Assembly: GCA_903925285.1 (NCBI GenBank) | Contig: CAIYET010001098.1 | Coordinates: forward strand, 1-39,706 | From: Candidatus Hydrogenedentota bacterium | GTDB taxonomy: Bacteria; Hydrogenedentota; Hydrogenedentia; Hydrogenedentales; SLHB01 | DNA: 39,706 nucleotides | Direction: 5' to 3' | In this document: positions 26,390 to 34,951 of the stretch, piece after piece | Numbering within the stretch: position 1 is the stretch's first letter | Layout: each line of letters starts with the position of its first letter | The notes under the pieces: generated by a model | The model's input: only the letters and a program-made list of their open reading frames with translations | Told to the model about the DNA's origin: nothing | The model's database searches: none | Translations under genes and position numbers: made by a program

Positions 26390-27640
26390 ATGAATAATCG
26401 CTTTGTGTTGTCGCACGGTACCGCTTTGCGAAATCTCTTATTGGTCATCGCGTCGATTGCGTTCGTGTTGCTACTGACGCTCGCGGCCGACCGCTTGGTC
26501 GGAGGGCTAAGCCATTCGGCGCCGACGCCGGGTACGATGGAACTGCTGTTTCCGCCGAACTCGGAGCAGAGTTTCGAGTCGGCCGAATTCAAGTATACGG
26601 CGAAGATCAACGCGATCGGGCTGCGCGACAATCCGGTGGGCGCGAAGAAGCCGGGCACGTACCGTATTGTTTGCATCGGCGATTCGTTCACGTATGGATG
26701 GGGCGTCGACATCGAGCAAACGTGGGTCAAAGGGGTCGAGAAACGCCTGCGCGACAAAGGATGGGACATCGAGGTTATCAACGCGGGCAAGCCGGGCACC
26801 GGCCCGCCTGATTTTGCCGCGCTTGCCGAAAAGGCAGTCCCGGTGTTGTTGCCGGACCTGTTGATTGTGACCATGTTGCAGGATGACGATTTCGCGGGCG
26901 CGGGCGAAGGGGTCAAAGGGAGCCAGTACGACTTCCTGGATGCCGCGCGCGTCCTTTATCCAAACTTTGTGCGCATGGTTCGTCTCGCGCGGCAGGCGCG
27001 GCAGATTTCCGCGAATCAACAACCGGTAACACCGCCGCAGAAAACGAGCGCGGAAGATAACCGCCGCTGGACCGAGAAGACCGCGAAGGATTTCCTCAAC
27101 AAGATGCCGCCCGAGAACCGCGCGCGGTTCGACCAGTTCGACGACAAGGTCAAGCAGGCGTTCCTGACGGGGCGTCTGAACCCATACATGATCGATCTCG
27201 CCATGCAGAATCAAAACTTCTACTCGATCTGCATGAATCTCGACGACCCTTGGGCACAGCAGTGCGTACAGCATCTGGCCGAGCAGTTCGTGCGCATCAA
27301 ACGCGTCGCAACCAATTTCGATGCGCGGCTCGCCGTGTTGACTATTCCGCACGGGCCATACGTCAACCGCGCGGCAAACGCGAACATCCGTCGTGTCGGG
27401 TACACCTCGAACGACGCCATGCTCACCTCCGATGCGCCGGACAAGAGCGTCCAACTCGCGTGCGACCGCGCCGGGCTGCCGTTCATGACGGTCATGACAG
27501 GATTCCGCGCGCACATGGACGATCCTACGCTCTACTACGAAATGGACGGCCATCTCTCGGCGTCGGGCCACAAATTGCTCGCGGAACTGTTGACGCCGAT
27601 CCTCGATGCGCAACTCCCCGTCGGCTTCAAACGAAAGTAG
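26390..27640 (+). CDS. Membrane-anchored SGNH/GDSL hydrolase-like protein 1 of the tandem pair
   Basis: 416 aa. An N-terminal TM anchor (about residues 16-36) places the domain outside the cytoplasm. Block I is VCIGDSFTYGWG with Ser99. The C-terminal dyad is YYEMDGHLSASGH (Asp386, His388). The Asn-containing block III is unusual (VTMLQDDDFAG rather than GxND), so catalysis is less certain than for its neighbours. GAGG lies 12 bases before the ATG at 26390; the ATG at 26372 (plus 6 residues) is an alternative. Five bases separate its stop from the next SGNH gene, so the pair is an operon, likely acting on the same surface glycan. Confidence 0.85.
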   Translation: MNNRFVLSHGTALRNLLLVIASIAFVLLLTLAADRLVGGLSHSAPTPGTMELLFPPNSEQSFESAEFKYTAKINAIGLRDNPVGAKKPGTYRIVCIGDSFTYGWGVDIEQTWVKGVEKRLRDKGWDIEVINAGKPGTGPPDFAALAEKAVPVLLPDLLIVTMLQDDDFAGAGEGVKGSQYDFLDAARVLYPNFVRMVRLARQARQISANQQPVTPPQKTSAEDNRRWTEKTAKDFLNKMPPENRARFDQFDDKVKQAFLTGRLNPYMIDLAMQNQNFYSICMNLDDPWAQQCVQHLAEQFVRIKRVATNFDARLAVLTIPHGPYVNRAANANIRRVGYTSNDAMLTSDAPDKSVQLACDRAGLPFMTVMTGFRAHMDDPTLYYEMDGHLSASGHKLLAELLTPILDAQLPVGFKRK

Positions 27641-27645
27641 GACTC

Positions 27646-28797
27646 ATGACGGAAGAACACGTGACGCATCGAAAGACGTTTGGCTGGAAGAAGACGCTGG
27701 TCTATTCGCTTTTGCCGACGCTGGTCCTACTGGGGTTGCTCGAGGCCGCGGCGCGCGTGGCCGAAGCCTGGGTTCCGCCGCGTCAGATCGATCTGGGCCA
27801 GGGATTCGACGCCCACGTACGCCTTTTCATTGCGTCGCCGGGCAATCCCGAATTGTTGATCACCAACCCCGAGCGCGAAGCGTGTTTCCGCAAACAGCAG
27901 TTCCCGCTCAAAAAACCTGCTCGCGCCATGCGCATCTTCGCGCTCGGCGAGTCGTCGGTGAACTACCTCGACTACGAGTTCCCGCTGCTCGAAAAACGTC
28001 TCCAACAACAACTCGCGGCCAAGTTCGACGCCGTGACGATCGTCAATTGCGGGGGCCTGTCGTACGGTAGCCAGCGCATCATGGCGGTCGCCGCAGAGGT
28101 CCTGCAATATGACCCGGACCTCCTGATACTCTACTGCGGCCACAACGAATTCGAGGAACTCGAACAACTCGCCATCGCGAACCTCAAGACGCTCCCGTTG
28201 CAGCGCGTGTTGTCGAAATCGGCGCTGTGCCGGTTCCTGCGCGACCGCGTTGCGTCGTTCAAGATCGGTCAGCTTCAGGAAGAGCACAACCAACGCCTTC
28301 TTGCCGCGCAACCGGATTCGAAGAAGGCGTGGGGACACACATTCAGCCGCGAGGAAATCGCCACGCGTATGGCGGCATTCCGCAACAACATCGCGCTGAT
28401 CATTCAGATGTGCAAGGACCGCCGCGTGCCGATTGTCATAGGGTCGATCCCGTCGAACCTGATTAAACCGTATCTCGTCGGCGAACCTGCCGTGAAATAT
28501 CAACAGATTCAAGACATGTTCGCGAGAGGCGAATATGACAAGGCGGTACCGTTGGCCCGCGAAATCTTGAAAAATGCAGGACGCCACCAGTCGTCCGATG
28601 AAGAGAATGCCATCCTGCGCTCGCTCGCAAGCGGATATGGTATCCCCCTCGCCGATGTCGAGGGCGCCATCATCGCCGCCGAACCGCACCACGTCCCCGG
28701 CGAGACGCTGTTCAACGATCATTGCCATCTCAACCCAAAAGGCAACTCGATCCTCTCCGCAACGTACGAGAAGGAAATCGTCAACCTCTTCCGATGA
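27646..28797 (+). CDS. Membrane-anchored SGNH hydrolase-like protein 2 (GES/GHNE type)
   Basis: 383 aa. A TM anchor (about residues 18-38) is followed by the core: block I ALGESSVNYLDYEFP (Ser103, GES instead of GDS), LYCGHNEFEE in place of GxND, and a C-terminal DHCHLNPKGN (Asp358/His361 dyad). The GES/GHNE variant is a known subgroup of extracytoplasmic SGNH proteins. AGGA lies just before the ATG at 27646. The Asn oxyanion residue (GHNE) is retained, so esterase or acyltransferase activity is plausible. Confidence 0.87.
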   Translation: MTEEHVTHRKTFGWKKTLVYSLLPTLVLLGLLEAAARVAEAWVPPRQIDLGQGFDAHVRLFIASPGNPELLITNPEREACFRKQQFPLKKPARAMRIFALGESSVNYLDYEFPLLEKRLQQQLAAKFDAVTIVNCGGLSYGSQRIMAVAAEVLQYDPDLLILYCGHNEFEELEQLAIANLKTLPLQRVLSKSALCRFLRDRVASFKIGQLQEEHNQRLLAAQPDSKKAWGHTFSREEIATRMAAFRNNIALIIQMCKDRRVPIVIGSIPSNLIKPYLVGEPAVKYQQIQDMFARGEYDKAVPLAREILKNAGRHQSSDEENAILRSLASGYGIPLADVEGAIIAAEPHHVPGETLFNDHCHLNPKGNSILSATYEKEIVNLFR

Positions 28798-28822
28798 AGG
28801 CTTTCGGAGGAGGTAGAAGCTT

Positions 28823-28867
28823 GGAGTTAGGAGTTATTCTAACTTCTAACTCCTAACTTCTAACTCC
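28823..28867. repeat. Inverted heptad array (GGAGTTA type)
   Basis: Exact 7-nt units: GGAGTTA twice (28823-28836), a 3-base turn TTC, then TAACTTC, TAACTCC, TAACTTC, TAACTCC (28840-28867). The first two reverse units pair with the forward ones (13 of 14 bases) as a tight hairpin, 25 bases after the SGNH stop. A short TTTT follows, so it could act as a terminator. Confidence 0.8.
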
Positions 28868-28909
28868 TTTTATGGCGTCAAATCCGTCTCTGGCGGGAAA
28901 GGCTCACTC

Positions 28910-29137
28910 ATGGACAATGAAGTCAGTGGCCTGTGGTGGCTAGTGGCCATCGTTGCGAGCGCAGTTGGAGCGGCGATGGCCCTGTACGGAATCCGGCAGA
29001 AGGCGTCGCTCCCATTGGTGTTCGGGATTGCTATGAGCGTCATTCCAATGATGGCAAGCTACGGGTGGGCTGCCGCTGCCTTGTTTTTCGCGATAGGGGC
29101 GCTGTTTCTGCTGCTCCGCTCTTACCTGTCGGACTAG
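28910..29137 (+). CDS. Small membrane protein
   Basis: 75 aa with about three hydrophobic segments: LWWLVAIVASAVGAAMALYG, LPLVFGIAMSVIPMMASYGW and AAAALFFAIGALFLLL. GGAAAGG lies 7 bases before the ATG. No family was recognised. Length and layout resemble small two- or three-TM proteins of unknown role. Confidence 0.65.
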   Translation: MDNEVSGLWWLVAIVASAVGAAMALYGIRQKASLPLVFGIAMSVIPMMASYGWAAAALFFAIGALFLLLRSYLSD

Positions 29138-29198
29138 CACTTGCTTGTGGAAGCAATCGATGAAGGCTCTTTGGCGTTCAATGAGGATCGCTGTCAAA

Positions 29199-29216
29199 TT
29201 ACCCCTCTTAGGGTAA
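29199..29216. terminator. Weak hairpin between convergent genes
   Basis: TTACCC and GGGTAA pair around CTCTTA (6-bp stem), flanked by A/T on both sides. It lies between the small membrane protein and the end of the hdr operon. A short T-run on the minus strand gives slight support for terminating the operon. Confidence 0.35.
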
Positions 29217-29243
29217 ATAAAGTCCGTGCCTGTTCAGTAATTG

Positions 29244-29936
29244 CTAGGCTTTGGGGCCGAGACCGGCGATGCATTGATCTTCGCGAACGACTTTTCGGGG
29301 GCCGCCGTCGAGACTGGCGGACCAGTCTTGGGGTGTGGCGGTTACTTCGAACGTGTCGAGAATTCCGAGTGCTTTGGCGCGGTCGTAGATGAGTTGCCAG
29401 CCGCATTCGAGGTCTTCGCGGACTTCGCATTTGCCGTCGCGCGAACCGGCGCAGGGGCCGTTGAGGAGGCGTTTGGCGCATCGGGTAAGCGGGCATATCC
29501 CTGCAAATTCGCCCAGGCGGCACGCGCCGCAGCCGGCGCATTTCTCCGTCCAGACGCCTTGCGATTCGAGGATGCCGATGAATTGCGTATTGAGGCCGGG
29601 ATAGACAGGCGTGTTGGGAAAGCGTTCGGCGAGGGCTTGGACGCCGGCGCCGCAACCGAACGAGCAGATGGCGTCGTAATCGCCAACGCGGGGCGCGAGG
29701 GCGTCGACGAAGGCGTCCTCGCATTGGCGCTCGATGGTACACTCGTCGACGACAACGTTGCCGCGTCCGATCAGTTTGAGCGACATGCGAAGGGCCGAGC
29801 CGAGAATGCCGGTCTCGCGTTCGCCGCCGGCCATACAGACGGTGACGCAGGTGCCGCATCCAACGAGGAGTACGCGGTCGTGATTCTTGATCATATCCCG
29901 GATTTCGGGAACTTTCTTTCTATCTGCAACTATCAT
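29244..29936 (-). CDS. metV: MetV-type methylenetetrahydrofolate reductase C-terminal (Fe-S) protein
   Basis: 230 aa, matching the MTHFR_C-like family (MetV). Cysteine motifs are seen at residues 27, 30 and 34 (GCGTCVTVC), in DECTIERQC, SFGCGAG and CAGCGAC, and in the diagnostic CPLTRCAKRLLNGPC followed by GSRDGKCEV. In the acetogen Moorella, MetV binds the flavin subunit MetF and links methylene-THF reduction to HdrABC-MvhD. Here no metF follows: the next gene downstream is convergent. The ATG has AGGAGA 8 bases upstream and overlaps the mvhD stop (ATGA), so it is the last gene of the operon. Confidence 0.9.
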   Translation of the reverse strand: MIVADRKKVPEIRDMIKNHDRVLLVGCGTCVTVCMAGGERETGILGSALRMSLKLIGRGNVVVDECTIERQCEDAFVDALAPRVGDYDAICSFGCGAGVQALAERFPNTPVYPGLNTQFIGILESQGVWTEKCAGCGACRLGEFAGICPLTRCAKRLLNGPCAGSRDGKCEVREDLECGWQLIYDRAKALGILDTFEVTATPQDWSASLDGGPRKVVREDQCIAGLGPKA

Positions 29937-30415
29937 CGTGTTTCTCCTGCGATGGCTTTTTCGGCTTCGACGCGAAGTCCTTCGATAGCGTGTTCGACGT
30001 GAATCTTGTCCCGGCGCAGCGGGCTTAGTCCGAATCGCGCGATTCGTGCGTTCATCTCGGCGACGATTTCGGCGAAACGTGTGCCTTCGGCTGACGACAG
30101 GTTGAACATTTCAAGGCGTTCAGGTTCGATCCCTATTTCCTTGAGCAACTGCTTGGCGCGTTCGACGCGGCGGCGTGCGCGGAGATTACCTTCCTGGAAG
30201 TGGCAGCCGCCTTCAAGGCAGCCCGCCACGATGACGCCATCCACGCCGCGCTCGAATGCGGCGAGCAGGTAATTGACTTCGATCTTGCCCGTGCAGGGCA
30301 GGCGCAACACGCGCACGGTACCGGGATACTGGAGCCGCATGGTTCCGGCCAAATCTGCGGCGGCGTACGCGCAGTAGTGGCAACAAAATGCAACGATGAT
30401 GGGATTGTCGTCCAT
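29933..30415 (-). CDS. mvhD: MvhD-type iron-sulfur electron-transfer subunit
   Basis: 160 aa of the MvhD/FrhD-like family: VAFCCHYCAYAAADLAG (Cys11, 12, 15), LPCTGKIE and GCLEGGCHFQEGN carry the cysteines for the [2Fe-2S] centre. In known complexes MvhD docks onto HdrA and passes electrons between a dehydrogenase or hydrogenase module and the HdrA flavin. No MvhAG-type hydrogenase genes are present in the window, so the donor should be a different module (see hdrA). It starts 4 bases after the hdrA stop and overlaps metV by 4 bases. Confidence 0.93.
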   Translation of the reverse strand: MDDNPIIVAFCCHYCAYAAADLAGTMRLQYPGTVRVLRLPCTGKIEVNYLLAAFERGVDGVIVAGCLEGGCHFQEGNLRARRRVERAKQLLKEIGIEPERLEMFNLSSAEGTRFAEIVAEMNARIARFGLSPLRRDKIHVEHAIEGLRVEAEKAIAGETR

Positions 30416-30419
30416 AAAA

Positions 30420-33400
30420 CTATTCCAATCCTTCATGCCAGCGCGGTGGCGCGATTCCGACGTGTTCGGGATAAACGGCTTCCACGGTTTCCTCGGTCGA
30501 ATTCCCGATGAGCAGGAAATCGAGCGCCTGGAGGATTTGCGAATCGAGGTAATTTCGTAATTCGATGGCCTTGGCCGGGCATTCGGCGGTACAGCTTCCG
30601 CAGCCCATGCAGACAACCCCTTGGATCTCCGCCTTGTTGTTGTTACCGATGGCTGGGGCGTTGTAGGGGCAGATATGGATGCAGGTCATACACGAGATGC
30701 ACTTGTCGGGGTCGACCCACGCGATCTGGCTGCTGATCGGAATGGTCTTGCGCGACAGGACCGACGCGGCGCGTCCGGCGACGGCGTTGGATTGCGAAAT
30801 GGTCTCGCCGATGCTCTTGGGTGCGTGGGCCGTGCCGCAGAGGAAGAGGCCCTCGCTGGCGAAGTCGACGGGCCGCAACTTCACGTGGGCTTCGAGGAAG
30901 AAGCCGTCGGCGTTGAGGGGTACGCGAAGCAACTCGGAGATTTCCTGGCGGTCGGCGCGCGGGATCATCGGGGCGGCCAGGACGAGCATGTCCGGGATCA
31001 TCTCGATGGTTCTGCCGAGGGCCGGCTCGTATACGCGAATGTGGCCGTTGCCGTCGAGTTCGGGCGGCTGATCAGGTTCGTAACGGACGAACAGGACGCC
31101 TTGCTTTCGGGCCTCGCGATAGGCGGCCTCTCGGAACCCATAGGTTCGCATGTCGCGGTACAGGACCATAATTCGCGCCTTCGGATAGCGTTGGCGCAAC
31201 AGCAGGGCGTTTTTCACGGCCGTGGTGCAGCAGACCCGGCTGCAATAAGGGCGCTCGTCGTTGCGTTGCTCGACGCACTGGATCATCACGACGGTCGCCT
31301 TGTCGGGCAGCGTGACTTCGTCGCGGCTCAGGCGTTCGGACAAATCCAACTGCGTCAGTACCTTGTCGTTCGTGCCGTAGCCGTAGGTTTGCGGGACGTG
31401 CTCGGTGGCGCCGGTGGCGACGACGACGACTCCGTGTTTAATCTTGCGCGCGTTTCCGTTCGACGTTATCTGCGAAGTGAATGCCCCGATATGGCCTTCT
31501 ACTTGCGAGACCTTTGCATTCAGGTGGACGGAGATGAGGGGACTGGCGTTAACCTTCTCGACGGTCTCATCGAGAAACGCTTGGACGTCGACGCCGTCGA
31601 GGGTACGGTGGACTCGTCGCGCGGTGCCGCCGAGCGAGTCTGACTTCTCGACCAGGTGAACCGGAAAGCCCTGGTCCGCGAGGGCGAGTGCGGCCGTCAT
31701 GCCCGCGATGCCGCCGCCGATAATCAGCGCGGCTTTGTCGACAGGTGCGGTCTCGTCTTTGAGGGGCAGCAACTGCGCGGCGCGCGCGGCGATCATACGG
31801 ACGAGATCGAAGGCTTTCTCCGTGGCCGCTTCGGGGTCGCCGGCATGGACCCATGAACATTGCTCGCGGATGTTGGCCATTTCGAGGAGATACGGGTTGA
31901 GACCCGCGTCGCGCAAGGTATCTCGGAAGATCGGCTCATGGGTACGCGGGGTGCATGATGCCACGACTACACGATTGAGCCGGTGTTCGGCGATGTGTTC
32001 CTTCATACGGACCTGGCTGTCGTCGGCGCAGGTGTATACGGTATGTTCGGCGTAGACCACATGCGGAAGCGTCCGGGCGCGCTCGACGACTTGTGCGACG
32101 TCGACGACGGACGCGATGTTGCTCCCGCAGTGACAGACGAACACGCCAATCCGCGGCGCTTCGTCGGTGACGTCGCGTTCCGGCGGATACTGCTTGGTCC
32201 GGACCAGCGTGCCGCGGGCGGGCGCGAGGAGCGCCATGGCACGCGAGGCGGCGGCGCTGGCCTGCATAACTGTGTCGGGAATGTCTTTTGGCTCCTGGAA
32301 TGCGCCGCCCACGAATATGCCGGGGCGCGACGTATCCAGTGGCCGCAATTCCGCCGTGTCTGCGAAGCCCCACCTGTTCAGGGCGATGCCGAGGGCCGAC
32401 GCCTGATCGAGCAGTACCGCGCTCGGCTCGAAACCGACCGACAACACGACCATGTCGAACTCTTCTTCGACCTGCTTTCGCTCGGGGCCGAAATAGGCCA
32501 GCGCGAGGTTCTTCGTATCGGGCATTTCGAATGTACGCGAGACGAACGAGCGCACGTAACGGATGCCCTGGTTCTTGGCCCGTTCGTAGTAGCGGTCGAA
32601 ATCCTTGCCGAACGCGCGGAGATCGAGGAAGAAAATCGCAATCTCCAAATCGGGATCATGTTCCTTCGCTAGGATCGCTTCTTTGGTGGCGGCCATGCAG
32701 CATACGCTCGAGCAGTACTCGTTGTCGCAGCCCATGTCGCGCGACCCAACGCATTGAATGAACGCGAGGCGTTTCGGGGCTTTGCCGTCCGAAGGCCGGA
32801 CGATGTGGCCTTGGGTCGGACCCGAGGCCGAGAGAATTCGTTCGAACTGGACGTTGGTGACGACGTTCTGTGCATGTCCGAAGCCAAACTCGCCGCGTTG
32901 CTCGCCGTCGAAGGCATCGAATCCCGGCGTGAGCACAACGGCTCCCACGTCGAATTCGAGCGTCTTGGCCACTTGGTCGTGACAAATCGCGCCCGCTTTG
33001 CAGGCCTCGACGCATCGCTGGCAATCGCAGCACATGCCGCAGTTCAGACAGCGCCGCGCTTCCTGTTGGGCTTCCTCGGCGGTATAGGTATGCTCGATCT
33101 CGCGAAAGTCCTTGAGGCGATCGACGATCGGTTGTTCCGTCTCAGGTACGCGCTCCGATTCATCGAGCTTCTTCTTGAGTTTTTTGAGATCCTCTTTGGA
33201 AAAGGGATTGGCGCGTTCTGCGGGTTTATGAAGACCCTTGTCCGCAGGTTCGCCGGAAAGATAATTGTCGATACCCTTCGCGGCGCGCTTGCCGTGGGCG
33301 ATGGCGTCGATGACGCTCGATGGCCCCGCGACCACGTCGCCGCCCGCGAACACGCCTGCCTTCGAGGTAACCATCGTTACGTCGTTCGCGGCGATCGTGC

Positions 33401-34949
33401 CCCAGCGCGTCTGTTCGAGTCCAAACGCTTTCGCGAGCTTGCCGTCGACGGACTGGCTCACGGCCGGAATGAGCGTATCGAGCGGAATGACGAATTCGGA
33501 ACCTTCGATGGGCACGGGACGTCGACGTCCGCTGTCGTCCGGCTCGCCCAGTTCCATCCGCTTGCACCGGAGCGTTGTCAACGTTCCGTTTTCCACGACG
33601 GCCCTGATCGGCGCGGCCAGGTACTGAATGTCGATGCCTTCCGCTAGCGCCGCGTCGATTTCGAGCGCATCTGCCGGCATCTCTTCCCGAGTACGGCGGT
33701 ACAGAATCGTGACCTTCTGGGCGCCAAGCCGGACGGCGGTCCGCGCCGCGTCGATTGCCGTGTTACCGCCGCCTACGACTACTACCCGCTTGCCGACGCT
33801 AGGCGCCTCGCCCAACGCATACTGGCGCAGGAAATCGGTACCGTGGATGACACCCTTTGCATTCTCGCCGTAAATATTGAGTTTCAGACTCTCATGCGCG
33901 CCCGTGGCGATGAAGATCGCGTCGAACCCGCTCTGGATCGAATCGGCGGAAATGTCCTTGCCGACGGATGTGGCTGTCTTGAACTCGACGCCGAGCGAAC
34001 GTATCCCCGCCACGTCTCGATCCAGAATATCTGCGGGCAGGCGGTAGTCGGGAATCCCGACTGACAACATACCGCCCAGCACCGGCAACGACTCGAATAC
34101 GGTTACTTTGTGGCCTGCCAACGCCAGGAAGTGCGCCGCCGACAGCCCGGCAGGCCCGGAACCAACAATAGCGACCGTTTTTCCCGTAGGTGAAATTTCA
34201 ACGGGCGCGGTAAGCGTCGGAAACAGGTCCATAGCGAACCGTTTGAGGCTGCGGATGTTGATCGGTTCGTCGACGGCCCCTCGGTTGCATTTCAGTTCGC
34301 ACGGGTGAAAGCACACGCGCCCGCATATCGAGGGAAGCGGGTTTTCGCGACGGATGACGTCGGCGGCTTCCTCGAACCGGCCCGCGGCGATCAGGGCCAC
34401 GTAAGCCTGTACGCTCGAATCGATCGGGCAGCCCGAACTACATACCGCGCGCCCGCGCTTGAGGATCACGTACGCGTTCGGCGCGGCTTGGGCATAAACC
34501 CGATCAATGGCCTTACGCTCGCCGAGTCCGGCGTCGAATTGACTTTGGACCTCGATCGGGCATACCGCCGTGCAGTCGCCGCACATCGTGCATTTGTCGA
34601 TATCGACGTATCGGGGACGTTGGACGACCGTCGCCTTGAACCGGCCCGGCTCGCCTTCGAGCTTGACGACGTCGGCCATAGTAAACACGTCGATGTTCGG
34701 GTCGCGCATGCACTCGACCAGCTTCGGCGAAATGATGCACGTAGCGCAGTCGCCCGTCGGAAAAGTCTTGTCCAGGCGGGCCATGCCACCGCCTACCGCT
34801 GGCTTGTCTTCAATCAAGTAGACGCGGAAACCGGCAGCCGAGAGATCGAGCGAGGCCTGAATCCCGGCCACGCCCGCGCCGCATACCAGGACCGCGCCTG
34901 TAGGCTGCTCAGATTCGGTTTCGGACATCGAAGGAGTTTTGCTTTCCAT
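30420..34949 (-). CDS. hdrA: Composite HdrA: HdrA-like module interrupted by an NfnB/GltD domain, fused to a second full HdrA
   Basis: 1509 aa, against about 650 for ordinary HdrA. Order of parts: FAD motif CGAGVAGI (23-30) with DCATCIISPKLVE; [4Fe-4S] Cys120/123/126/130; an inserted GltD/NfnB-type region (about 155-570) with Cys170/174 and Cys209/213/217/221, FAD motif VGSGPAG (262-268), NAD(P)H motif VVVGGGNTAID (390-400) and FAGGDVVAGPSSVIDAI; a Cys-rich site CLNCGMCCDCQRC (634-646); the rest of the first HdrA fold with QCVGSRD and YCSSVCC; then a complete HdrA (from 934, GVFVCHCGSN; FAD motif GGGIAG at 1078-1083; QCVEQRN; YCSRVCC); and a C-terminal two-cluster ferredoxin (Cys1417-1458). 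That predicts three flavins, at least five Fe-S clusters and an internal NAD(P)H site, all cytosolic. It starts 2 bases after hdrB. Confidence 0.93.
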   Translation of the reverse strand: MESKTPSMSETESEQPTGAVLVCGAGVAGIQASLDLSAAGFRVYLIEDKPAVGGGMARLDKTFPTGDCATCIISPKLVECMRDPNIDVFTMADVVKLEGEPGRFKATVVQRPRYVDIDKCTMCGDCTAVCPIEVQSQFDAGLGERKAIDRVYAQAAPNAYVILKRGRAVCSSGCPIDSSVQAYVALIAAGRFEEAADVIRRENPLPSICGRVCFHPCELKCNRGAVDEPINIRSLKRFAMDLFPTLTAPVEISPTGKTVAIVGSGPAGLSAAHFLALAGHKVTVFESLPVLGGMLSVGIPDYRLPADILDRDVAGIRSLGVEFKTATSVGKDISADSIQSGFDAIFIATGAHESLKLNIYGENAKGVIHGTDFLRQYALGEAPSVGKRVVVVGGGNTAIDAARTAVRLGAQKVTILYRRTREEMPADALEIDAALAEGIDIQYLAAPIRAVVENGTLTTLRCKRMELGEPDDSGRRRPVPIEGSEFVIPLDTLIPAVSQSVDGKLAKAFGLEQTRWGTIAANDVTMVTSKAGVFAGGDVVAGPSSVIDAIAHGKRAAKGIDNYLSGEPADKGLHKPAERANPFSKEDLKKLKKKLDESERVPETEQPIVDRLKDFREIEHTYTAEEAQQEARRCLNCGMCCDCQRCVEACKAGAICHDQVAKTLEFDVGAVVLTPGFDAFDGEQRGEFGFGHAQNVVTNVQFERILSASGPTQGHIVRPSDGKAPKRLAFIQCVGSRDMGCDNEYCSSVCCMAATKEAILAKEHDPDLEIAIFFLDLRAFGKDFDRYYERAKNQGIRYVRSFVSRTFEMPDTKNLALAYFGPERKQVEEEFDMVVLSVGFEPSAVLLDQASALGIALNRWGFADTAELRPLDTSRPGIFVGGAFQEPKDIPDTVMQASAAASRAMALLAPARGTLVRTKQYPPERDVTDEAPRIGVFVCHCGSNIASVVDVAQVVERARTLPHVVYAEHTVYTCADDSQVRMKEHIAEHRLNRVVVASCTPRTHEPIFRDTLRDAGLNPYLLEMANIREQCSWVHAGDPEAATEKAFDLVRMIAARAAQLLPLKDETAPVDKAALIIGGGIAGMTAALALADQGFPVHLVEKSDSLGGTARRVHRTLDGVDVQAFLDETVEKVNASPLISVHLNAKVSQVEGHIGAFTSQITSNGNARKIKHGVVVVATGATEHVPQTYGYGTNDKVLTQLDLSERLSRDEVTLPDKATVVMIQCVEQRNDERPYCSRVCCTTAVKNALLLRQRYPKARIMVLYRDMRTYGFREAAYREARKQGVLFVRYEPDQPPELDGNGHIRVYEPALGRTIEMIPDMLVLAAPMIPRADRQEISELLRVPLNADGFFLEAHVKLRPVDFASEGLFLCGTAHAPKSIGETISQSNAVAGRAASVLSRKTIPISSQIAWVDPDKCISCMTCIHICPYNAPAIGNNNKAEIQGVVCMGCGSCTAECPAKAIELRNYLDSQILQALDFLLIGNSTEETVEAVYPEHVGIAPPRWHEGLE

Positions 34950-34951
34950 AT

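Noticed and set aside
28823-28867. Heptad arrays as a CRISPR-like array
   Set aside because: Units are 7 bases with no spacers and no cas genes are present; the repeats are contiguous and inverted.
29199-29216. Strong rho-independent terminator after metV
   Set aside because: The stem is only 6 bp and the T-run is short, so it is listed only as a weak candidate.
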